Numbered from the stretch's first letter, positions 6,688 through 15,292 are shown. The stretch is DNA of 26,807 bases from an uncultured Thalassolituus sp. (GCA_913054055.1 CAJXIT010000006.1:1-26807), one strand, 5' to 3'. Notes: generated by a model not told the origin, from the letters alone. Translations and numbers: made by a program.

Positions 6688-9219
6688 ATGATTAAACCAT
6701 TTCTGCTCATTTTTCTGTTGTTAACGCTTGCCTCTGCAGGGCATGGGTTTGAACTTGTCATAGACGAAAGTACAAGTATTGATATTGAAAATGATCTGCC
6801 TAGCTTAATCACTGACACAGATGCTGCGCTAACACCTGAGCAGCTAAAACAATTTTCCACACGTTTTTATAATGATTCCATACAACCCAGCCCCCAAGGA
6901 AGCTGGTACCGAATTCGATTACGCGCCAAATTCCTTAATAGCCAACCTCAACGCAGAACCATTACTGTAAACAGCCATATTCTTCGGCATTTGCATTTTT
7001 ATCTTTACGATGAAAACACATTAATTAAAAAAGAACAGCTGGGCATTCTTGATCCTGAAAATTTATTGCCCCACACCCAAGCAAGTGAATATCAATCTCC
7101 CTATTTCCAGTTCTATATTGAGAATGATCGGCCGCTCACATTATTGATTTACAAACAGAATAATGGGCCTGCGATCCTACCTATGACCATCTATAACGAC
7201 GAAGGTCTTAAACAGAAAGAACGTAAAATGAATTTTTTCTGGGGTGGCATCATTTGTGTGCTGATTGTCATGGCCATATACAACATCATTGTTTATGCCA
7301 TGCACCCCAACAATGCCTATCTATGGTACATGGGATTTCATGGTTTAATGATTTTTTACTTTGGTGGCCTCAATGGCTACGGGTATTTAATCTTTCCATT
7401 AGAACTGCAGTTATTTCTCTCACAAAACATCATGGTCATGAATTTTCTGGCCATCTTTATTATTATTAACTTTGCCAATGTCTTTTTAGAGATTGAGCAA
7501 AATGCCCCAAAATTTCATAAATTCTTAAAACCCCTTGGCATCATCAGTTTAATTGGCGCCGCAGCCAGCTTTGCTATACCTGAATACACCATGATCCCGG
7601 TATTTTCTTTAGTTCAATTATTCGGCAGTGTCTTTGGGATATCCGCTGCCGTTGTGGCTTATCGTAATGATTATAAACCGGCTAAATATTTTTTGATTTC
7701 TTGGGCATTTACCATTGCGGGAGGTGCCATTGGCATGGGAGCCGTACTTGGTCATATTCCTATTAATTTTTTCACATTACATGGGTTTCTATTTGGCACA
7801 TTATCCGAGCTTTTCCTATTCTCCATAGCGCTAGCCCATCGTATGAAGAAAATGGAAACTAACTTGCTCAGCCAATCCTATATTTATCCAGATACGAAAA
7901 TTGGCAACTTTAGTTTTCTGAAAAATATTCTGCCAGAACAAATAGAATCCATTAAAGAACAACATAGTAAAGTGATTCTAATCGTTGCCGAGATTTACGG
8001 GCTAAAAGAATTAGTGAGTTTATATGGCCCCCAGGCCTTATCGGATTTTTATCGCAAACAAACTGGGGCCATCTCTCGTTATATTCAAAAACAAACATGG
8101 TCAATCCCCATGTCCTTACCTTCTGGAGAAACCATCTATTTAATAGCATTACCCGGCGAACAAATATTTTTAATGGCTAACATTGATCACAGCATGTCAA
8201 AAAAAGCATTAAGAGAAGAAGTGCGAAATTTAATTGTTGCCCTATCGAAAAAAACAGACACCATCACGGCATCTGATTTCAATAATATTAAAATTAACTT
8301 TATTGCTGGCTGCAATGAATTAACCTCTGCTGAAGGCTTTAATGACAGTTTTCGTCAAACCCAAGTGGCACTTCTAAGCGCTCAGCAAAAACAGGCAAGC
8401 TGGGAGCTCTATTCACCAGAACAAGACCAGCAAATCATCAACCAAGTGTCCCTAATGCGGGAGCTTGAAAACGCCATTAAACATGCGGAATTGGATATTT
8501 ATATACAGCCTCAATTCAACTTAAATGCTCAAACACTAAATGGTGGGGAAATCCTATTACGTTGGCATCATCCACAAAAAGGCATGATTCCTCCTCATAT
8601 TTTTATCCCTTTAGCCGAAAAATCAGGTTTGGTATTTAGCATTACAAAATATGTCATTGAAAAAACCTGTAAATGGTTAAGCTACCTTAAAGATAAACTC
8701 CCAAAGTTCTATGATAATTTTGACGTTTCAGTGAACCTGTCTGCCTTAGACATGGCTCAAGAGCATCTAATAACGCATTTACAAAATACTATTTTTTATC
8801 ATCAAATCGATAGCAGTAAAATTATTTTAGAAGTCACCGAGTCTGCCGTACTTAATAATTCCAATTTATTTTTAGATTCCATTCGTAAACTTAAGCTACT
8901 GGGTTTTAGAATTTCCATAGATGACTTTGGAACGGGCTACAGCTCTATGCAATATTTACAAACCATGAAAGCCGATGAAATAAAAATCGACATGGCTTTC
9001 ATAAGGGGTATTGATCATAATCTTACCAGCCAAAATATTGCCAAAGCCATCATCCAACTGGCTCACTCAACCGGCGCCAAAACCGTTGCCGAAGGCATTC
9101 AATCTGAGCAAGAAATGAAGTGCCTGCAAGACCTTAATTGCAGTAAGGCCCAAGGGTTTTATTGGACACCTGCTATTCCTTTATCCCAATTTGAAAATGA
9201 ATACGTCAAACCAAGATAG
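6688..9219 (+). CDS. 7TMR-DISM receptor with degenerate GGDEF and EAL (c-di-GMP phosphodiesterase)
   Basis: This 843-residue inner-membrane receptor has a signal peptide (about 1-20), a periplasmic 7TMR-DISMED2-type domain (about 22-170), seven helices (about 182-385), a degenerate GGDEF region (about 400-585) and an EAL domain (about 590-838). The GGDEF signature is replaced by PGEQI (489-493), so cyclase activity is unlikely. The EAL domain keeps the expected catalytic set: E621 (motif reads EIL), N683, E718, DDFGTG (745-750), K766, E802 and Q822; one usual Glu in AEGVE is Gln (AEGIQ, 805). I infer an active c-di-GMP phosphodiesterase that responds to an extracytoplasmic, perhaps carbohydrate, ligand. 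It is probably its own transcription unit. Confidence 0.93.
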   Translation: MIKPFLLIFLLLTLASAGHGFELVIDESTSIDIENDLPSLITDTDAALTPEQLKQFSTRFYNDSIQPSPQGSWYRIRLRAKFLNSQPQRRTITVNSHILRHLHFYLYDENTLIKKEQLGILDPENLLPHTQASEYQSPYFQFYIENDRPLTLLIYKQNNGPAILPMTIYNDEGLKQKERKMNFFWGGIICVLIVMAIYNIIVYAMHPNNAYLWYMGFHGLMIFYFGGLNGYGYLIFPLELQLFLSQNIMVMNFLAIFIIINFANVFLEIEQNAPKFHKFLKPLGIISLIGAAASFAIPEYTMIPVFSLVQLFGSVFGISAAVVAYRNDYKPAKYFLISWAFTIAGGAIGMGAVLGHIPINFFTLHGFLFGTLSELFLFSIALAHRMKKMETNLLSQSYIYPDTKIGNFSFLKNILPEQIESIKEQHSKVILIVAEIYGLKELVSLYGPQALSDFYRKQTGAISRYIQKQTWSIPMSLPSGETIYLIALPGEQIFLMANIDHSMSKKALREEVRNLIVALSKKTDTITASDFNNIKINFIAGCNELTSAEGFNDSFRQTQVALLSAQQKQASWELYSPEQDQQIINQVSLMRELENAIKHAELDIYIQPQFNLNAQTLNGGEILLRWHHPQKGMIPPHIFIPLAEKSGLVFSITKYVIEKTCKWLSYLKDKLPKFYDNFDVSVNLSALDMAQEHLITHLQNTIFYHQIDSSKIILEVTESAVLNNSNLFLDSIRKLKLLGFRISIDDFGTGYSSMQYLQTMKADEIKIDMAFIRGIDHNLTSQNIAKAIIQLAHSTGAKTVAEGIQSEQEMKCLQDLNCSKAQGFYWTPAIPLSQFENEYVKPR

Positions 9220-9277
9220 CGTATCCCTCCTCTAAGCAGCCCTTTCTGCCCCTGCCCTTTCTGCCACCTTACACAAA

Positions 9278-9324
9278 CCATTCAGTCAATGGCCGCTAGC
9301 TTGCCAGCACACCCTCCTGAATGG
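9278..9324. repeat. Inverted repeat downstream of the EAL gene
   Basis: Perfect 8-bp arms CCATTCAG (9278-9285) and CTGAATGG (9317-9324) flank 31 bases that contain GCTAGCTTGCC. It lacks a T-tract, so it is a poor terminator; it could be a short intergenic repeat. Just before it, CCCTTTCTGCC occurs twice (9240-9264). Confidence 0.35.
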
Positions 9325-9360
9325 CTTAAAAAGATCAAAAAATAGTCAAATAAACAGCAA

Positions 9361-9378
9361 TTCCATTAACTAATGGAA
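9361..9378. promoter_or_regulatory. Perfect palindrome upstream of alkB, candidate operator
   Basis: TTCCATTAACTAATGGAA is an 18-bp sequence with perfect 8-bp arms and a 2-base centre. It sits about 45 bases upstream of the putative alkB -35 box, a usual position for an activator site. No regulator can be assigned; the nearest regulator gene is the membrane AraC-type protein at 12340-13626. Confidence 0.5.
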
Positions 9379-9422
9379 AAATCGATCAAAAGCGTCAATC
9401 TTTTGTTTTATTGATAAATTGT

Positions 9423-9451
9423 TTGACAATCCTATTGTCGCTATCTACTCT
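9423..9451 (+). promoter_or_regulatory. Putative alkB promoter with dyad in the spacer
   Basis: A perfect -35 box TTGACA (9423-9428) is followed by a 17-base spacer and a poor -10 (TACTCT, 9446-9451). The inverted repeat GACAAT-CCT-ATTGTC (9425-9439) overlaps the -35 box and spacer, where a bound protein would control polymerase. A weak -10 beside a strong -35 and a dyad fits a regulated promoter. The rest of 9220-9526 is A/T-rich leader with no ORF. Confidence 0.4.
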
Positions 9452-9526
9452 TACTTCGTCGACTAACAAAAAACAATAAAAATATCGGTCATGCAGTAGT
9501 ACCGTATCTATCAAGGAGGGACCCGC

Positions 9527-10669
9527 ATGTTATTGCAGGCACTTAAACCCAGTACCGCCCAAACCATCAAAAAGTATGGTTATTGCATTTTTCTCATTCC
9601 ATTACTGATGCCAGCCTTCAGTTACTACTTTGGTCAAGGCTCTGAATACAGCACCGCCTATGCTTGGTCTGCATTAGTATTGGTGTATGTGGTTGTTCCC
9701 ATCTTGGATTTACTTTTAGGGAAAGACCCAGTGAACCCAGAAGTCACCGATGAATCGAATTTAAACAAAGATCAGTTTTATCGCTATTTGGCCATATCTG
9801 CGTTCCCTCTTTATCTTATTTGCTTGTTCACAACCGGATACTTTTTAATAAACTGGACTGAACTAACCATCGCTGGGCAAATTGGTTACGTGGTCAGCAT
9901 GGGTGTTGTGGGTGGCGTCATCGCCATTAACGTGGGCCATGAATTGATTCACAAAAACACCAAACTTGAGCAAATCAGTGGTGGTTTATTATTATCATTA
10001 GTGAGCTACGGTGGCTTTAAAATTGAACACGTTTATGGGCATCACGTGAATGTTTCTACGCCCCTTGATGCAAGTTCGTCACGCTTTAACCAAGGCCTTT
10101 ATAACTTTTTACCTAACGCCTATATCCATAATTTTTTAAATGCATGGAAACTGCAAAAAACCCGCTTGGCTAAAAAGGGGCATTCATTACTCAGCGTACA
10201 AAATGAATTGATCTGGTATTACGCATTCAGCGTAGTGATCAGCTTAATCATGGGAGTATTTTTTATGGTGTTAGGTGCAGAGTTCTGGATGGGGGTGGCG
10301 TTCTTTTTTGCTCAAAGCTTTATTGCTTTCACACTATTAGAAATCATCAATTACATTGAGCATTATGGTTTGCACAGACAAAAAATGAATAATGGTAAGT
10401 ACGAACGGGTGAACATCGAGCACAGCTGGAACAGCAATTATTTTTTAACCAATATGTTTTTGTTTCAACTACAACGTCACAGTGATCACCATGCTTTTGC
10501 CGCTCGTCGTTACCAAGTATTACGTCACCATGAAGAAAGCCCGCAACTGCCTTTTGGCTACGCCACCATGTTTATGATCGCGCTGGTACCGCCATTGTGG
10601 AAGGCAATAATGAATCCAAGAGTCAAAGATTATTATAAACATGAAGATAAAACCGTAGGGGCCCATTAA
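9527..10669 (+). CDS. alkB: Alkane 1-monooxygenase AlkB
   Basis: This 380-residue integral membrane non-heme di-iron enzyme oxidises the terminal carbon of medium-chain n-alkanes to 1-alkanols, using O2 and electrons from rubredoxin. All diagnostic histidine boxes are present: HELIH (138-142), EHVYGHH (167-173), NYIEHYG (275-281) and LQRHSDHH (315-322). Six or so hydrophobic helices surround them. The ATG at 9527 has an excellent ribosome binding site (AAGGAGG, 7 bases upstream). The upstream region holds a putative promoter with two dyads. A 14-bp terminator follows, so it is monocistronic. No rubredoxin, rubredoxin reductase or alcohol dehydrogenase lies in the window, so partners are encoded elsewhere. 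Confidence 0.97.
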   Translation: MLLQALKPSTAQTIKKYGYCIFLIPLLMPAFSYYFGQGSEYSTAYAWSALVLVYVVVPILDLLLGKDPVNPEVTDESNLNKDQFYRYLAISAFPLYLICLFTTGYFLINWTELTIAGQIGYVVSMGVVGGVIAINVGHELIHKNTKLEQISGGLLLSLVSYGGFKIEHVYGHHVNVSTPLDASSSRFNQGLYNFLPNAYIHNFLNAWKLQKTRLAKKGHSLLSVQNELIWYYAFSVVISLIMGVFFMVLGAEFWMGVAFFFAQSFIAFTLLEIINYIEHYGLHRQKMNNGKYERVNIEHSWNSNYFLTNMFLFQLQRHSDHHAFAARRYQVLRHHEESPQLPFGYATMFMIALVPPLWKAIMNPRVKDYYKHEDKTVGAH

Positions 10670-10699
10670 CCACGAAAAATTTTACCGAGTTGTCTCTGT

Positions 10700-10740
10700 A
10701 GCCTGTTTATTTACTCATACTAAATAAACAGGCTTTTTTA
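10700..10740 (+). terminator. Intrinsic terminator of alkB
   Basis: A perfect 14-bp stem (AGCCTGTTTATTTA at 10700-10713, TAAATAAACAGGCT at 10721-10734) with a 7-base loop is followed by T5-A. Only the plus strand has the T-tract. It separates alkB from the convergent M20 peptidase gene. Confidence 0.92.
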
Positions 10741-10755
10741 TTTCAATTCCATCAA

Positions 10756-12222
10756 TCAGTTTGCTGCCGTTTTCATTAGCTGAATATAAAACTCTGTTGC
10801 CTTCACCATGTTATCAATACTTAAACGCTCATTGGTACCATGAAAGCCTTTTACATCTTCAGGGTGGATAGACATAGGGTTAAAACGATAATTCTCAGTG
10901 GCTATTTCTTCATAGCGACGACTATCTGTGGCAGCAATGGTTAATCCAGGCGTCACCACAACTGGGCCATGAACATGCTTGGCCACAGCCGCTATTTGTT
11001 GAAACCCTTCATGGGAATGATCAGACACCTGTGATGCAGAACCACCTTGCATAATACTCACACTCACACGCTCATCATTAATGGCCAGAGTCACATGCTC
11101 TACCACCGACTCCACAGAGTCATTAGGATGCAAACGAAAGTTCACAATGGCACTGGCATTAATCGGTAAAATATTGGCCTTAATACTGCCGCTAAACATG
11201 GTGGGAGCAATGGTGGTTCGTAACATGGCATTACCGGCCGCCGATTCTGATAACTTAGCTTCGATTAAACCTGAAAATAACCACTTATTCGCAAACAATA
11301 ATTTTTGAACAAAAGGCATGTGCGGTGCAAGTTGATCAAACATATTGCCAGTTAAGCCATCCAGCGACGACGCCAGCGGACTGTTTTGTAAATTATGAAT
11401 GGCCGTACTTAAAATCCCAACCGCTGTATGCCCTTTTGGCATAGAGCTATGTCCACCTTCCGATGCGACTTTTAACTCTAAATTCAAATACCCTTTTTCA
11501 GCCACATTAATGCTGGCAACCGGTTTGCTCACACCAGGTATTAACCCATTCAGCACAAACGAACCTTCATCTAATGACCACATAGGTGTTACGTCATTGG
11601 CTTTCATCCAATCAACAATGCCACCCGCCCCTTTCACTGAGCCAATTTCTTCATCATGGGTCGCAGCCACATAAATGGTACGTCTTGGCTTAAATCCTTG
11701 CTGAACCAAAACCGTCAGGGCTTCTAACATACCAATCACAGCACTCTTATCATCCAGTGTGCCACGGCCCCAAATATGGGTCTCATCCACTACCCCTGCA
11801 TAAGGGGCATGTGCCCAGTCAGACTCTGTGCCCGGAATCACTGGCACCACATCATAGTGGCCTGACAGTAATACTGGCGGTAGCGACTCATTTTGCCCTT
11901 TCCATTTATACAATAGGGTTAAGTCATTAATGCGCACTAGCTCTAACTCAGCATGCACTTCAGGGTAAGTGACAGCCACCCAGTCAATGAAGGCAGTGAA
12001 AGCGGCATAGTCCATATCGGCAGGGTTTTGCTTCGACACAGTTTGGAATTGCACTGCCTGTGACAAGTGGGCACTGATCTGCGAAGCATTTAATGACACG
12101 GGTTCATATTGCTCAGAATCGACACTTTGAGGGGAGAACGACAAGGTTCTTATCAATAAAATGGCCAGTAAAATGAGTAGGCCAAGCACAAGGCTGATTA
12201 TTATATTTTTTATAGTCATCAC
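10756..12222 (-). CDS. Membrane-anchored M20 peptidase, carboxypeptidase S/PM20D1-like
   Basis: The 488-residue protein has one N-terminal membrane helix (about 7-25) followed by an M20 zinc amidohydrolase domain placed outside the cytoplasm. Metal and catalytic residues are visible: SGHYDVVP (H122, D124), GRGTLDDK (D157 or D158 bridging), HDEE (E191, E192), SLDEGS (D218) and GFHGTNE near the end (H461). Long N-anchored M20 enzymes of this layout belong with yeast carboxypeptidase S and animal PM20D1, the latter making and cleaving N-fatty-acyl amino acids. Peptide or acyl-amino-acid hydrolysis is therefore plausible; the substrate is inference. It is convergent with alkB and lies 117 bases downstream of an AraC-type regulator on the same strand. 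Confidence 0.9.
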   Translation of the reverse strand: MMTIKNIIISLVLGLLILLAILLIRTLSFSPQSVDSEQYEPVSLNASQISAHLSQAVQFQTVSKQNPADMDYAAFTAFIDWVAVTYPEVHAELELVRINDLTLLYKWKGQNESLPPVLLSGHYDVVPVIPGTESDWAHAPYAGVVDETHIWGRGTLDDKSAVIGMLEALTVLVQQGFKPRRTIYVAATHDEEIGSVKGAGGIVDWMKANDVTPMWSLDEGSFVLNGLIPGVSKPVASINVAEKGYLNLELKVASEGGHSSMPKGHTAVGILSTAIHNLQNSPLASSLDGLTGNMFDQLAPHMPFVQKLLFANKWLFSGLIEAKLSESAAGNAMLRTTIAPTMFSGSIKANILPINASAIVNFRLHPNDSVESVVEHVTLAINDERVSVSIMQGGSASQVSDHSHEGFQQIAAVAKHVHGPVVVTPGLTIAATDSRRYEEIATENYRFNPMSIHPEDVKGFHGTNERLSIDNMVKATEFYIQLMKTAAN

Positions 12223-12285
12223 AAATTCTCTAAAGTTGTTCTAACTCTTATGAGTCTAGATACGGAGAATATCCCTACTTTCCGT

Positions 12286-12326
12286 CTGAAAAACCTCCAA
12301 ACTTACATATTTGGATACTTTTTCAG
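12286..12326 (-). terminator. Imperfect hairpin after the AraC-type gene
   Basis: Arms CTGAAAAA/TTTTTCAG (12286-12293, 12319-12326) enclose CCAAA/TTTGG (12297-12301, 12310-12314), separated by small bulges. It begins 14 bases after the stop of the minus-strand regulator, and reading that strand the inner stem runs into T5. It could instead be a control element in the leader of the M20 gene, whose start lies 64 bases further on. Confidence 0.45.
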
Positions 12327-12339
12327 GGGAAAATGGCCT

Positions 12340-13626
12340 TTAAAGGGTTTTTTGATACTGTTTGGGGGTCATTTTATAGGTGTGTTTAAAGTGCTCATAA
12401 AAGCTGGATTGAGAGGCAAAGCCAGATGCTTCTGCAATATCCACTACTTTTAACTCCCCATCAGCCAGTAAACGCACCGCATGATTTAAGCGATATTGAT
12501 TCACCCAATCATAAAACGATTGTTCACCGTATCCATTAATAGCTTGCGATACATAATTCACAGGCACCGCAAGCTCATTGGCTAAGTCCGCCACTTTTAA
12601 ACCATGCTTTAAATACCATTGTTGCTGCTCCATTAACTCCGTTAATGCTCGCCACAACTGGGCGGCCAAATGCTCATCTAAACCACTGCTTTGATATTTT
12701 TGTTGGGGCACATCAACTTGCGCCGCTGCCTCATTCGATTGCTTTAAACTTGCGTCATCCGTATTTCTCAATTCTGATTGAACCGGTTCCGGTTGATAAA
12801 ATAACGAGAGGTGATCGGCCTGCATTTGCAAGCTTATATGGCGCTGTCTCATGGAAAAACCAGCAATAAATACGATTAATATAATGGGTCCCCATGCTTG
12901 CAGTACGCCCCCATAAAGCCAACTTGATACCCCTGAATATCGCAGCACATCCAATAAAACCGCCATGGCCGCCAAAACAATAAAACACCAAATTAAGCAC
13001 TTTAGCCAAGTGAGCTTTAACCCTTGTAACGCTGAGTAATGATGCTTCATTCGATTCATATAAATGGGCAATAGCCGTAACGCCCCATAACCATAAATAA
13101 AAATAGATAACCAAGTAGCCAACCTGTGAACAAATCGACTTTCATATTGCTGAGAACACATGCCCGCATCAGGGCAAGAAACGCTTAATAAAAAAGGATC
13201 TTGCACCTGAAGTAACCATAGCCAAGCAAAGCAAACGGCAGGGATAAAATGATAACTATCTTGAAGGCGCCATCTGAATTCTAAATGCACCAAACTGCGC
13301 ACATAAAAGTACAAAAATGGCCCTTGCAACATTTGCAAAGAGACCCAAGCCACCATAGGTTTTGACGTCACCCAGCCCTCTTGCATTGACACAAAAATCC
13401 AAGCAATCACACAGTTTAAAAAAAGCAAAATAATAAGATAACGGGATGTTTGTTCTTTATGCTGTAGTAAGCCTATAAACAACGCCATGCCCAACACTAA
13501 AAAGCTAGCAAGCAATATGACTAAACTGTTTATTTGTAAACTGACTTCCATTAATAAACCCGTCACGTTAATGCCCATGTATGGAAATAATATCAAAAGT
13601 TTAAATATACCTAGCAGAGTATACAT
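12340..13626 (-). CDS. Membrane-embedded AraC-family transcriptional regulator
   Basis: The N-terminal about 260 residues are strongly hydrophobic with six or seven predicted helices, in place of the usual cupin sensor. A Gln/Asp-rich linker (about 275-320) leads to a two-helix-turn-helix AraC domain at the C-terminus: LKVADLANELAVPVNYVSQAIN, then VVDIAEASGFASQSSFYEHFK and the closing MTPKQYQ. This is a one-component regulator that presumably senses a membrane or lipophilic signal. The start at 13626 (AGAGAC upstream) is uncertain; an in-frame ATG at 13551 would remove 25 residues. Neighbours are the M20 gene downstream and a divergent thioesterase gene; alkB is a possible target by proximity only. 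Confidence 0.88.
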   Translation of the reverse strand: MYTLLGIFKLLILFPYMGINVTGLLMEVSLQINSLVILLASFLVLGMALFIGLLQHKEQTSRYLIILLFLNCVIAWIFVSMQEGWVTSKPMVAWVSLQMLQGPFLYFYVRSLVHLEFRWRLQDSYHFIPAVCFAWLWLLQVQDPFLLSVSCPDAGMCSQQYESRFVHRLATWLSIFIYGYGALRLLPIYMNRMKHHYSALQGLKLTWLKCLIWCFIVLAAMAVLLDVLRYSGVSSWLYGGVLQAWGPIILIVFIAGFSMRQRHISLQMQADHLSLFYQPEPVQSELRNTDDASLKQSNEAAAQVDVPQQKYQSSGLDEHLAAQLWRALTELMEQQQWYLKHGLKVADLANELAVPVNYVSQAINGYGEQSFYDWVNQYRLNHAVRLLADGELKVVDIAEASGFASQSSFYEHFKHTYKMTPKQYQKTL

Positions 13627-13650
13627 TGTCTCTGTGAGACACCTATTATA
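13627..13650 (-). promoter_or_regulatory. Candidate autoregulatory promoter/operator of the AraC-type gene
   Basis: On the minus strand TATAAT occupies 13650-13645. Immediately before the ATG lies a perfect 6-3-6 dyad (TGTCTC at 13627-13632, GAGACA at 13636-13641), which would cover the start of the transcript and the ribosome binding site. Two TTGACA copies lie further upstream (about 13665-13680), but the nearer is only 14 bases from TATAAT, so the -35 is uncertain. Confidence 0.35.
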
Positions 13651-13751
13651 TTACTCATGTAAAATGTCAATTTTTGTCAATGAAAATAGCAATGAATCAT
13701 AAGCAATTCTTCGCTATGCTTTCATCACGCTATTTAAACACTGAGTGTCAT

Positions 13752-14162
13752 ATGTTACCTGTTCAAGACGTCAATCATTTTTTAGAAAACGACTTCCCCC
13801 AGTGCCGCACACGAGTTGAAGCATTTGATGCGCAGTATGCAAAAGTTAGACATAAAGTAGAACAAGCGGATTTAAGGCCAGGTGGGACTGTGTCTGGCCC
13901 TGTGATGTTTGCTGTGGCCGATCTTGCATTGTATGTGGCCATTCTCAATGAAAAAGGTTTAATTCCTTTAGCTGTCACCACAAATATCAATATTAATTTT
14001 TTAAATAAACCAGATGCCTCAAAAGACTTAATTGGTGAATGCCGTTTAATAAAAGTAGGCGCTAAGCTTGCCATCGGAGATGTGTTCATCTACAGCGAAG
14101 GGTCTGACAAACCAGTTGCTCATGCAACCGGTACCTATTCTATCCCACAGCAAAGTAATTAA
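13752..14162 (+). CDS. PaaI-type hotdog-fold acyl-CoA thioesterase
   Basis: This is a hotdog-fold protein of the PaaI/acyl-CoA thioesterase group, hydrolysing acyl-CoA esters. The centre RPGGTVSGPVMFAVADLALYVA is the hot-dog helix with the catalytic-region motif. The later TNININFLNKP and GECRLIKVGAKLAIGDVFIY strands are typical. I chose ATG 13752 (GAG seven bases upstream), giving 136 residues, the usual size. An ATG at 13674 would add 26 residues that look non-homologous and starts inside the regulatory gap. It is divergent from the AraC-type regulator and followed 21 bases later by the DUF5329 gene. Confidence 0.85.
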   Translation: MLPVQDVNHFLENDFPQCRTRVEAFDAQYAKVRHKVEQADLRPGGTVSGPVMFAVADLALYVAILNEKGLIPLAVTTNININFLNKPDASKDLIGECRLIKVGAKLAIGDVFIYSEGSDKPVAHATGTYSIPQQSN

Positions 14163-14183
14163 TCAGCCAAACAAAGGAGCACT

Positions 14184-14558
14184 ATGAACCACTCAATCAA
14201 ATTCAGTTTTATATTAAGCTTATTGCTCAGCTCAAGCTTTATTCAAGCCAATCAACTGCAAAGTGAAATTCGTTTTTTAAAAAACTATATACAAAGTAGT
14301 CAATGCCAATTTAATCGTAATGGTGATATCCATTCGGCACCTGAAGCGCTACAACACATTGAAAAGAAGTATCAGTACTTAAAAAGCGATATTACATCCG
14401 CAGAAATGTTCATCGAAAAATCCGCCAGCAAAAGCACACTATCAGGCAAAGCTTATACGGTAATCTGCCCTGCCGTACAAGGTGTCGGTCAACAGACATT
14501 AAGCAGTAAAACGTGGTTATTAAGGGCTTTAAGTCTATACCGAAATAGTGCGCAATAA
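14184..14558 (+). CDS. Secreted DUF5329 family protein
   Basis: The 124-residue protein has a clear signal peptide (hydrophobic core SFILSLLLSSSFI, cleavage after IQANQ-like region, about residue 22). The mature part has the DUF5329 pattern: SSQCQFNRNG, APEALQHIEKKYQYLK, ITSAEMFIEKSASKSTLSGKAY and a final TWLLRALSLYR. Two cysteines (in SSQCQF and VICPA) probably form a periplasmic disulfide. Function is unknown. A strong ribosome binding site AAAGGAG precedes the ATG. It lies between two thioesterase genes on the same strand. Confidence 0.85.
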   Translation: MNHSIKFSFILSLLLSSSFIQANQLQSEIRFLKNYIQSSQCQFNRNGDIHSAPEALQHIEKKYQYLKSDITSAEMFIEKSASKSTLSGKAYTVICPAVQGVGQQTLSSKTWLLRALSLYRNSAQ

Positions 14559-14593
14559 TCACGTGCAATGAACCCACCTATAAGAGAAATTCA

Positions 14594-15046
14594 ATGGAAC
14601 AACACTATCGCCAACTAGAATCCATGTATCAAGCCGCCCCCATTAATGCATTCTATCAACCGGTTATGGTTGTCACCGAAGGGCAAGCAGACATCAGTAT
14701 TCAAACGGATGAACGCCATCACCACAGCGCTGGCGGTATGCACGGCAGTGTATACTTTAAAATGCTGGATGATGCCGCTTGGTTTGCCTGTAACAGTTTA
14801 GAAAGCGACGTATTTGTTTTAACCACCAGCTTCACTACTTATATCACTCGCCCCATCAGCGAAGGTAACATTACCGCCATCGGAAAAGTGGTGAATAAAA
14901 ACAACAGCCAGTGGATTGCAGAGTCCATTTTATATAACGAAGAAGGCAAGGAGCTGGCACGTGGTAATGGCATATTTGTCCGCAGCAAAGTACCTTTAGA
15001 AAAAGCCAAAGGCTATGGGCAGTCACTAGCCTGCCTCAAAAAATAG
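14594..15046 (+). CDS. PaaI-family hotdog thioesterase
   Basis: A second hotdog-fold protein, 150 residues, unlike the one at 13752 in detail. The core HHSAGGMHGSVYFKMLDDAAW is the hot-dog helix block with the HG and D residues of the PaaI-like active site. FTTYITRPISEGNITAIGKVV and KELARGNGIFV are the following strands. It probably hydrolyses acyl- or aryl-CoA. It has AGAGAAATTCA before its ATG and lies 35 bases after the DUF5329 gene, so it probably closes a three-gene unit. Confidence 0.87.
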   Translation: MEQHYRQLESMYQAAPINAFYQPVMVVTEGQADISIQTDERHHHSAGGMHGSVYFKMLDDAAWFACNSLESDVFVLTTSFTTYITRPISEGNITAIGKVVNKNNSQWIAESILYNEEGKELARGNGIFVRSKVPLEKAKGYGQSLACLKK

Positions 15047-15292
15047 CGATGATCTATCAGTATGGTATAGCTAATCGCTATAACCTTGAAAGCCATAATC
15101 AATTATCCTAATCACCACATCTCATCTATCTTTAATCTTGTCAACACAAGTATTCAACCACGCACGTATCAAAGCGGATGGTGATGCCTTTAAGTGCTGG
15201 CGACTGCTACGCAGTAAATAGTAAGCCTTGCCCACGCTAAATGTTATGGACAAGCAACATAAAATATACGCTCTAATAAATAGGTGAATTCA

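Noticed and set aside
15100..15211. Open stretch with protein-like text (ADGDAFKCWRLLRSK)
   Set aside because: No start codon with a ribosome binding site and two stops directly after it; at most a decayed gene remnant, which I could not assign.
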